Part shown: in pieces, positions 56,959 through 64,000 of the stretch | Layout of the letters: every line of letters starts with the position of its first letter | Position numbering within the stretch: position 1 is the first letter of the stretch | Source: Chelydra serpentina | Taxonomy: Eukaryota; Chordata; Testudines; Chelydridae | Reading direction: 5' to 3' | DNA length: 64,000 nt | NCBI GenBank assembly: GCA_037349315.1 | Contig: JBAIAC010000004.1 | Coordinates: 77,058,501 to 77,122,500 of the forward strand | Translations under genes and position numbers: made by a program | The notes under the pieces: generated by a model | What the model was told of the DNA's origin: nothing | Database searches by the model: none | Seen by the model: the letters and a program-made list of their open reading frames with translations, nothing else

Positions 56959-57440
56959 CTGTGAGTGTCTCCCACCCAACCCGTGCTTCTCCCACCCATG
57001 GCCTAGTCCAGATAAGGCGGCGCAAAAAGAGAACCAGGGACGACATGTTCTCGGAATTAGTGATGCTGTCACAGAGGGAGGCGGCACAGCGCAGAGAGGA
57101 CTTCGCACGGTACGAGCGAGCAGCCAGGGAACGGGAGCAGAGGGCTGAAGCGCGCGAGGACAGGTGGCGGCAGGAGGATCAGCAGGCGACCCAAACAATG
57201 CTGGGAATCATGAGGGAGCAAACAGACACGCTCCGGCGCCTGGTGGATATTCTCCAGGACAGGAGACATGAGGAAAGAGCACCTCTGTACGTTCTTTCAA
57301 GCCGCCCTCCCCCGCCACCAAGTCCAGTGGCTTCCTCCCCAAAAGTCACTAGGACAAGGGGAGCCAGGGTGCGTGGAAATACTCAATCCACCCCTGCAGA
57401 CCGCTGCAACAGCAGAAGGCTGTCATTCCCAAAACCATAG
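56959..57440 (+). CDS. Harbinger Myb/SANT-like protein, exon 2
   Basis: Joined to exon 1 in frame, this gives about 353 residues in all. It starts with VSVSHPTRASP, then a basic patch IRRRKKRTRDD (possible nuclear signal). A long charged helix (MFSELVMLSQREAAQRREDFARYERAARE...ILQDRR, coiled-coil-like) follows, then a Pro/Ser-rich and basic tail ending LSFPKP. The DMFSEL...Q block is also recognisable in the deleted copy at 15850-15970, so it is a conserved part of the family. A poly-A signal follows at 57519. Confidence 0.75.
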
Positions 57441-58160
57441 ACTTTTCCCTCCTCTCCATCCAGCAGCACCCCTGAGCACCTCCCTTCCCAGGTTCCATGT
57501 GAAGTTACTGTTTTGTTGAATAAATCTTGTTTTTTGGTTCACCAATGTTTCCCTGAGTGTTTTAAACGGGACAGTTTGTATCTCTGGGTAGTGGTTAACA
57601 TAGTTTTTAAGTGCAGAGAATGGGAGCACAAACGAGGGTGCAGACAGGTTAACTGCTGAAGTGACAAGCACAGTACACATTGCATGCATTAAGCACACCT
57701 TTCCTTCGTTGTGCTGGTTTCTACGTTCTAAACGTGGGGTTGGGGGTTGGGTGGTGCACTGTATGTTTGGCGAGGGTGGTCGCTGATCTTTTGCGGCTGA
57801 CAGTAGCCTGCTGGATAGATCAATGCACTGTGTGATCCGTTGGCGATACTCAATACGTAAAAGGCACATAGACACCACCACACACACATGGGATTAGAAG
57901 AGGTTGATGGTCCCTATAAGCAAGCGGAACACCTCTTGGCACTGCGCTTTGGGCAGGATCAACAGCTTCCCCTTTGAAGGGAAGTGTTCCCCAACCAAAC
58001 CTCCCCCCAACCGCCGTATGCCTACACGGTGATAATCATTACCCAAGAAGAAGTACAGGAACACGTTCAAACAAAAAAATCTTTCCTTTACTGTGACTTT
58101 ACAGCGTTGATCCAAGGAGGGGGAAGGCGGTTGGTAATGGGAGGATGGGCAACGGGACAT
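57423..58160 (-). other. Antisense open stretch with one in-frame stop
   Basis: A single minus-strand frame is open from 58160 to 57423 except for one TAA at 57896-57894. Its middle reads like protein (PKAQCQEVFRLLIGTINLF, then RIEYRQRITQCIDLSSRLLS). The end overlaps the antisense of exon 2 and its 3' UTR and looks non-coding. It could be transposase-gene 3' UTR, a further exon or chance. No family recognised. Confidence 0.25.
57519..57524 (+). terminator. Poly-A signal of the Myb-like gene
   Basis: AATAAA about 80 bp after the stop at 57438-57440, followed by a T/G-rich stretch ('cttgttttttggttc'), which is the expected downstream element. Confidence 0.65.
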
Positions 58161-58210
58161 GTGTAAAGGGACAGGGGTAGGTCCAGTATCTGTTTACGGA
58201 AGTGGAGCAG

Positions 58211-59494
58211 TCAATGGTTAACCCGCTCTGTCTGGAAGCGAGCTTTCAAAGCTTCACGGATGCGGACCGCCTCCCGCTGTGATCTTCGAATGGCTCTGGT
58301 GTCTGGCTGAGCGTAATCTGCTGCTAGTCGATTTGCCTCAACCTCCCAGCCCTGCATAAATGTCTCCCCCTTGATCTCACACAGATTGTGGAGCACACAG
58401 CACGCCGCAATCACAATGGGGATATTTTTAGGGCTGAGGTCGGAGCGAGTAAGTAAGCTTTGCCATCTTGCCTTGAGACGGCCAAAGGCACACTCCACCA
58501 CCATTCTGCACTTGCTCAGGCGGTAATTAAAGAGTTCCTTTTCAGTGTCCAGGGCTCCCGTGTATGGCTTCATGAGCCATGGCATTAGCGGGTAGGCAGG
58601 GTCCCCCAGGATCACTGTTGGCATCTCCACCTCCCCAACAGTGATTTTGTGATCGGGGAAATAAACCCCCTGTTGCAGGCGTCTAAACAGACCAGAGTTC
58701 TTGAAAACACGAGCATCATGAACCTTTCCTGGCCACCCAACATTGATGTTTGTAAAACGTCCTTTGTGGTCCACTAGTGCTTGCAGAACCATAGAAAAAT
58801 AGCCCTTCCGGTTAATATACTGGCCACCCTGGTGCTCCGGTCCCAGGATAGGGATGTGTGTCCCATCTATGGCCCCACCGCAGTTTGGGAATCCCATTGC
58901 TGCGAAGCCATCTATGATCGCCTGCACGTCTCCCAGGGTCACTACTTTGTGGAGCAGCAGGTCAACGATTGCACGGGCTACCTGCATCACAGCAACCCCC
59001 ACGGTAGACTTGCCCACTCCAAATTGGTTCGCTACTGACCGGTAGCTGTCAGGGGTTGCAAGCTTCCACAGGGCTATGGCCACTCGCTTCTGGATAGTGA
59101 GGGCAGCTCGCATCCGGGTGTCCTGGCGCTTCAGGGCAGGGGACAGCAACTCACAAAGTTCCATAAAAGTGCACTTACGCATCCGAAAGTTTCGCAGCCA
59201 CTGGGACTCATCCCATACCTGCATCACTATGCGGTCCCACCAGTCAGTGCTTGTTTCCCTTGCCCAGCATCGCCGTTCCACGGGATCAACATGACCCATT
59301 GCCACCATGATCTCTAGGGTCCGGGGTCCAGTGCTTTGCAAGAGATCAATGCCCCTTTCAAAGTCTAAGTACTCCCGGAGATTACGTTGTCTCCTCTCCC
59401 GATTTCTCTGCAACAGAGTCTGGAAAAGGTGCGCTATAAGGCGCGAGTTGTTGGCTACGGACAGAACATCTGCGATAATCGCGGAGGTCTCCAT
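58211..59494 (-). CDS. PIF/Harbinger DDE transposase
   Basis: A single uninterrupted frame of 427 residues from ATG at 59494 to stop at 58211, near the usual 350-450 of the family. An earlier in-frame GTG at 59500 is not needed. Residues about 148-170 (SYRSVANQFGVGKSTV) look like a helix-turn-helix. The DDE nuclease follows. GGAIDGTHIPI has the first Asp (D210). GWPGKVHDARVF (D260) and ILGDPAYPLMPWL (D298) hold the second Asp candidates. MVVECAFGRLKARW has the Glu (E334). It excises and inserts the transposon at TWA sites, with the Myb-like protein as partner. No stop, frameshift or loss of a key residue was seen. Confidence 0.93.
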   Translation of the reverse strand: METSAIIADVLSVANNSRLIAHLFQTLLQRNRERRQRNLREYLDFERGIDLLQSTGPRTLEIMVAMGHVDPVERRCWARETSTDWWDRIVMQVWDESQWLRNFRMRKCTFMELCELLSPALKRQDTRMRAALTIQKRVAIALWKLATPDSYRSVANQFGVGKSTVGVAVMQVARAIVDLLLHKVVTLGDVQAIIDGFAAMGFPNCGGAIDGTHIPILGPEHQGGQYINRKGYFSMVLQALVDHKGRFTNINVGWPGKVHDARVFKNSGLFRRLQQGVYFPDHKITVGEVEMPTVILGDPAYPLMPWLMKPYTGALDTEKELFNYRLSKCRMVVECAFGRLKARWQSLLTRSDLSPKNIPIVIAACCVLHNLCEIKGETFMQGWEVEANRLAADYAQPDTRAIRRSQREAVRIREALKARFQTERVNH

Positions 59495-59872
59495 GCTCAC
59501 TGTCCAGTGGCGTCCGAGCTATCAGCCACAGGAAAAGGGCGCGAATTCATTCCCCGCCGGCGCTTTCACGTAGGGAAGGCGGAAGTGTGGGTCGAGTGAC
59601 GAAATGTACGTATACCGACCCTTGACACAATTTCGTTCCCACAAGGCACTGGGGGCTACACCCAGAATTCCAGTGGGCAGGCGGGACTGCGGGAACTGTG
59701 GGATAGCTACCCACAGTGCACCGCTTGCAATGTCGACGCTTGCCCCCCTACTGTGGACTCGGACATTCGAATAAACATCCCTGGTGTGGATTCGAACAAT
59801 CGACATGGAAATATCGGGTTCACAAGTTCGGTTTCACAGAAATCGAACTAGTACCGTAGTGTAGACATACCC

Positions 59873-59945
59873 TAAGAAGTATACTCTAGGCCCATGATAT
59901 ACAGGAGGTCAGACTAGATGATCACAATAGTCCCTTCTGAGTTTG
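59873..59945 (+). mobile_element. 3' end of the interrupted plus-strand CR1
   Basis: It starts with the TAA duplication and continues 'gaagtatactctaggcccat' into the CR1 3' block 'aggaggtcagactagatgat' and 'agtcccttctga'. The terminal short repeat is missing. Confidence 0.8.
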
Positions 59946-60182
59946 GAAGAATTTTACAGAGGCTGCGAGTACTGTTCACACACCAAGAACTCATCCCAAG
60001 TGGAGAAGTGAATATTGCATTGGTGTGGGTATCCCTTTATGGCAGCCCTGTACCTACATGCCCATGGACTGAAATTTTCTTCCTTCATGTGACAAGGAAA
60101 ATGATAGGAGTTACTCAACCTAGGGGGATATCTGCAGGCTAGAGGGGATCCATATTTCTGTTTGTGAACACTATCAAACTAT

Positions 60183-60656
60183 CAGAGTGGTAGCCGTGTT
60201 AGTCTGTATCAGCAAAAACAACGAGGAGTCCCTGTGGCACCTTAGAGACTCATAAGAGAGACTAAGAAGGTGTGAGTATCAGCAGGGGAAAATTAGTTTT
60301 TGTAGAGGATGGGTCACTACAAAAACTAAACTTCCCCCTGCTGATACTCACACCTTCTTGACAACTCTTTGAAATGGGCCACCTTGAGCACATTGGCCTC
60401 ATTAGCACTACAAAAGTGGTTTTTCCTCCCTTAGTATTCACCTCTTCTTGTCAACTGTTGAGAATAGCCCACTTCCACCTTACCTGAATTGGCTCCTTAG
60501 CACTGACCCCCCACTTGGTAAGGCAACTCCCATCTTTTCATGCACTGTGTATTTTCCACTCCATGCATCTGATGAAGTGGGTTTTACTCTACGAAAGCTT
60601 ATTCCCAAATAAATGTGTTAGTCTCTAAGGTGCCACAAGGACTCCTCATTGTTTTT
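60183..60656 (+). mobile_element. Rearranged PLE copy with 13-bp target duplication
   Basis: ACTATCAAACTAT occurs at 60170-60182 and 60657-60669. The head 'gtagccgtgttagtctgtat' is followed by a 37-bp arm (60214-60250) that is inverted at 60620-60656. Inside, 60264-60305 is inverted at 60317-60359 to give a second hairpin of about 42 bp. The rest (60360-60619) is ordinary PLE 3' sequence ending in the hammerhead-like hairpin and tail. No coding sequence remains. Confidence 0.88.
60569..60612 (+). ncRNA. Hammerhead-like motif with canonical CTGATGA core
   Basis: CTGATGA (60569-60575), a stem of about five pairs (GTGGG/CTCTAC with wobbles), then GAAA (60593-60596). Unlike the other PLE copies here, the first core box is canonical. 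The following mini-stem (GC-TTAT-TC) is broken and there is no NUH site in place. Probably inactive. Confidence 0.4.
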
Positions 60657-60669
60657 ACTATCAAACTAT

Positions 60670-63600
60670 GTATTTTCATTAAGCAGGCTAAGGCAAGGAA
60701 AATCCACTTAGCATGGTGTTAAAGGAGCATGCACCACAGCAGAGAAGGAAATAATCAACATCTAGTCATTTTCACTTGAAAGAATTAAGTGCCACACCAG
60801 CTATGCAGACTTGCAGGAGCCAGAAACAAAAACTAGCTTGTGATTTATGCCACTTCTCAGAACTATGTGTAATGTAGGAAAACCCACTCCAACCCTCCAT
60901 GTTGGGCTAATATAAATGATGAACCAGAACATCCATTGGTGTATAGCAGTGCAGCTCTATTTAAGTAGTGGACCTATTTACACCAGCTGAGGGTCTGGCT
61001 CAATGTAAATATGAGAACAGAAGTTGATACAGATGCTGCAGTATCTAGAATTTCTGAAGAAATGTGTAAGCGAACATTTGTTAGTGTTACAATAAGAGAA
61101 ACCAATGTTTTAAAAATCTATTCAAGAGGAAATAAAAGTTTTGAGGAAGCCTTCAGGTCACTGCTTAGTACAAATGTGCTCATTTGCTGTTACCATTATT
61201 AGCACAGGCCCAGGTTGTAGTATATTTCCTAGGCAGTGAGGGACCATTTGTGTTTTCTTCAGCTCCAACTCTAATTTGGCCAGTCCCCCTCAACTTCCCC
61301 ATCCCCTTAGAGAGACCCAGACCTGCAGAAAGTCCTTGTGATGTCCCAGGTCTTGAAACCAGGCGTGAGTTCCCATACAGCTGCTGCATCCTCGCCTCCA
61401 CCCAATATTTGCTGAAACCTGATAAGCCGGGCAGCTTGTAAGGCTACAAACTCAGCCAAGGCACCACCCACGGGAGTCTTGATTGGAGGGCCACCCAGCT
61501 GCTCCTTTGATTGGTCCAACCACACTGTTTAAGCCAAATGGAGGCACAGGAACTTGTCTGTGCAACAAGGTGATTTCCTGTTGTGGCTGCTTTGGACCCT
61601 GCTTGTGTCTGATTCCTGCTCTGTTCCTTACTCCTCCCTGCCTTTGCTCCTGTTCCCACCGTCTTCCTGCTCTGTGCTTGATCCTTGCCTCTTCTCCATT
61701 TCCTGCCCCTACTTTACTTCCACCATCCATTACCAGTCCTGTCTCTGACCCCAGCCTCCGACTTCTGACTCTGGCTTAACTCTTGGTTCTAGCATTTGTA
61801 TCTGACCTTAGCTGCAACCCTCAGCTTCAATTCCTGACTCTGACTTGACACCTGGCTCTGGTAATTAGCAGTTGCTAATGGTGTTAGAAGTCTGGTCCTG
61901 ACCATCAGCTTTGTTCCCCAATGTGGATACCTGCTCTGCCCACTAGACCTGACTCCTGGTCTGACAAGCAGGCCAGACCACCTACATCCCAGGCCACAAC
62001 ACCTCTGCGGGGAGTAGGAAAGATGTGGGGAGAAGTGGAGCACTGCTAGGAAATAGATGAGCCATTTTTTCGTGCAGCAAGAGATGCATGGGCAATGCAC
62101 AAAAGGTAGCCTTTACCTGACGATCAAGGTGGCAAGAAAGGGCCCAAGGAAAATCATTCTGAAAGGAAATTATTTGTCAGGGTTAGCCCCATGAACTTTA
62201 TGAAGCCCTAATTATAAACAGCAGGGTGTATAATGAAAATGACAGCCTGACCTTAAACAGCAGAAGTAAGTGGAATTTCTTTCCATGCAGCATTTTGTGA
62301 AATATCACAAGTTTTCCCAAAGGTAACTGCATACAGTCACATAGAGCTGCCACATGAAATCTATATCATACAGTAACTCAGAATAACTCTGGTTACTTTA
62401 CAGCAGAGCTTCTGGGAGCTGTAGTAATACATTTTCACTAGAGTTTTCAGTTCTAGGACTCCGTGGACCTATATACTGGCACATCAATAACATGCAAATC
62501 TATATTAAAAATAACTATTTTCCACAAATGGAAATGTGTGCTATGAAAATTAATTTTGTTACAGACTTTAGTACTCAAATAGACATGAACACTGAAGGAG
62601 ACATCAAGAGGGCGTGTAAACAACAAAACCCTAGTATAAAACTCATCCATGATAGGTAAGTCATTCTTAAGTTAATGATTGAAACTGCTTTTTTGTCCTC
62701 ATCTTTTCATGTAAAGACCTACACCCAGAGGACAAAGTTCAAAAGCTCCACTGAGAGTTGTTTACAAACCTCAAACACCATTGCTTGACTGTAAAAGGCT
62801 TCTTTTAGTCTGTAAAGAGTACAAGCATCATGAATAGTAGCAAGTCACCAGTACAGGATAGACCCTTTTCAAGTACCCTGGTGGAAGTCTAAATCAAGAT
62901 GCTGCACAGTGAATGAAAGCGGGTTTGTTAGAAAGAGGAATTGGAGCAAAAGCTGGGATTGTAATATATCAGAGAAGTGATAAGCAGTTTCCCAATGGAC
63001 TAATTAGCTTTGTAGTAGTGATGTATAAAATTTGTTTTATGCTGTATTTCTTTTTTTTAAATGGATAAATATACACCTATTTAAACCTCCCTCAAGGGCA
63101 TGGTGAGACTTTTTTTTGGCAGAGTCTCCCCATTATGCCTGAATGCATTTCTAGTGCTCTTTACTGGGTGACTTGTGCATGTTCTTCCAGAACAGTTTGG
63201 AGTATCATTACAGTCCTTCTTCCAAATGCCAAAAATGAGATTTCAGACTGCTACATTCAAAGGAGTCTATTGCACTAATTCTCCTTGTTCCTTTTCTTAA
63301 TCCTGACCTAGATTCAGAGCCTACCCTAATACAGTTTATAGTGAGTACACTCACTTGTTTAAAAAAGAGAAAGAGAAATAGAGTCAACAAAATTGAATTT
63401 TGTCCAGGAATAGGGGAATTACATTTCCAGTTCAGAAAGTTAGTCTGCAAAGGACACTTTTGGAGACTTCATAACATACTTTTTGTTTACTTCCAAAGAG
63501 ATTCAAGGAGGAATGGGTGCAGGACATTCAACAAAATGTTGCTGAATGGTAGAAAAAGTCGGCGCAAAACATGTGTCAGTCTTCAGTTGCTACTTGAACA

Positions 63601-63812
63601 CTTCAGGGAGGGAAGGGAAGGGGTTGGTTTTGTTTTTTTGTTTCAAAAAACAAGCTTATCTTTTCAGCAACCACAATTTGAAAAGAAACAAAAACACAGA
63701 AAAAGTAGAAATGAAGGGATCATTGAAATAAGTTATAATGTCCTGGGCAGATTGAGAAAACACATCAGAAAATACACATGGACTTTAGCATAGTCTATAA
63801 GAGGGCTAGAAC
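60670..63812. other. Mostly unassigned sequence; C/T-rich repeat at about 61560-61990
   Basis: No gene recognised. 61560-61990 is a degenerate repeat of 'cctgactctggctt' type units ('ctgtctctgaccccagcctc', 'gacttctgactctggcttaa', 'attcctgactctgacttgac'), perhaps part of an LTR. The 150-codon frame at 63341-63793 has no domain I recognise. Confidence 0.45.
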
Positions 63813-63814
63813 AA

Positions 63815-63945
63815 TTATTAGGAGGAGATTTCAATTATCCTAGTATTGACTAGAATAGCAACTGTAGAATTACTGAGAAAGGACATAGGTTCCTGGAAGG
63901 GGTATAGAGGTGTTTCCTCAAACAGATTTTCAAATAACCACCAAG
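63815..63945 (+). mobile_element. CR1 endonuclease fragment
   Basis: A frame at about 63820 reads GGDFNYPSID, a stop, NSNCRITEKGHRFLEG, matching the CR1 endonuclease GDFN.P.IDW block and the residues after it. It probably continues past the window edge. Confidence 0.6.
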
Positions 63946-64000
63946 GTCACAAGCGAGTCTAATTTACTCCTAAAACAGGTATGATTAATGATCTAGAAGT

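Larger units (their letters stand above)
54675..59872. mobile_element. PIF/Harbinger transposon, candidate autonomous copy
   Basis: It is flanked by TAA at 54672-54674 and 59873-59875, the 3-bp TWA duplication of this superfamily. The ends are GGCCAGGTCTACACTA and TAGTGTAGACATACCC, inverted with four mismatches near the tips. Subterminal 'agctatcccacagtgcacc' blocks occur near both ends. Two convergent genes fill it: a Myb/SANT-like gene on the plus strand from the left and a DDE transposase on the minus strand from the right. No disabling mutation was seen in either. It sits inside a plus-strand CR1. The related copy at 15199-17321 is internally deleted. Confidence 0.92.

Noticed and set aside
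58781..59294. Plus-strand frames over the transposase
   Set aside because: Antisense shadows of the intact transposase.
63341..63793. 150-codon basic frame as a possible gene
   Set aside because: Lys/Arg/Phe-rich from A/T-rich DNA, no domain.
1..64000. CRISPR arrays, operons, ribosome binding sites, rho-independent terminators
   Set aside because: The sequence is vertebrate. Regular repeats here are minisatellites or transposon parts, and no prokaryotic gene organisation is present.

Overview
This window reads as vertebrate, non-avian sauropsid genomic DNA, most likely from a turtle; a crocodilian or other reptile is less likely. The grounds are several CR1 LINEs, a tRNA-derived SINE whose 3' tail matches CR1, old MIR/L2-type repeats, Penelope-like elements, Ty3/Gypsy remnants, many hAT and PIF/Harbinger elements, and no bacterial gene organisation. 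I found no host protein-coding exon, rRNA or tRNA gene that I can defend. The window is intergenic or intronic DNA built up by successive transposon insertions.

Layout. 1-1116: 3' half of a Penelope-like element (PLE) with a GIY-YIG reading frame, its tail broken by a Harbinger-type MITE. 1478-3016: two hAT MITEs. 3131-9300: about 6 kb of minus-strand CR1, best read as one CR1 (3131-4565 plus 8242-9270) split by a second, nearly complete CR1 (4567-8241), with a 31-bp fold-back at the 5' end. 9301-15195: mostly unique sequence with a hAT MITE holding a SINE. 15199-17321: an internally deleted Harbinger. 17325-36080: unique sequence with hAT, Tigger-like and Harbinger MITEs, MIR, a solo LTR set in the palindromic centre of a MITE, a PLE relic and a second solo LTR. 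36080-45480: MITEs, L2-like LINE fragments and MIR. 45480-48560: a heavily decayed minus-strand Ty3/Gypsy element in which gag, protease, RT, RNase H and integrase can be recognised in order. 48968-49181: a palindromic PLE insertion. 49846-51328: a plus-strand Gypsy integrase plus 3' LTR. 51519-52267: a hAT MITE and another TIR element. 52268-54674 and 59873-59945: an old plus-strand CR1 interrupted by the main object of the window, a 5.2-kb PIF/Harbinger transposon (54675-59872). 60183-60656: a PLE copy with a 13-bp target duplication. 60670-64000: mostly unique sequence, ending in a CR1 fragment.

The most functional-looking unit is the Harbinger at 54675-59872. It has TAA target duplications, matched ends, an uninterrupted 427-residue DDE transposase on the minus strand, and a convergent Myb/SANT-like gene on the plus strand. 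That gene can be read as two exons with a phase-consistent GT-AG intron and a poly-A signal. The intron holds a 77-bp minisatellite and an antisense 110-codon ORF of unknown function. In known Harbinger elements the transposase and the Myb-like protein act together, the latter aiding nuclear import and end binding. This copy is therefore a candidate autonomous element, and the internally deleted copy at 15199-17321 is a relative that could have been moved in trans.

All identifications were made by eye from motifs, terminal repeats and target-site duplications. No database search was run.
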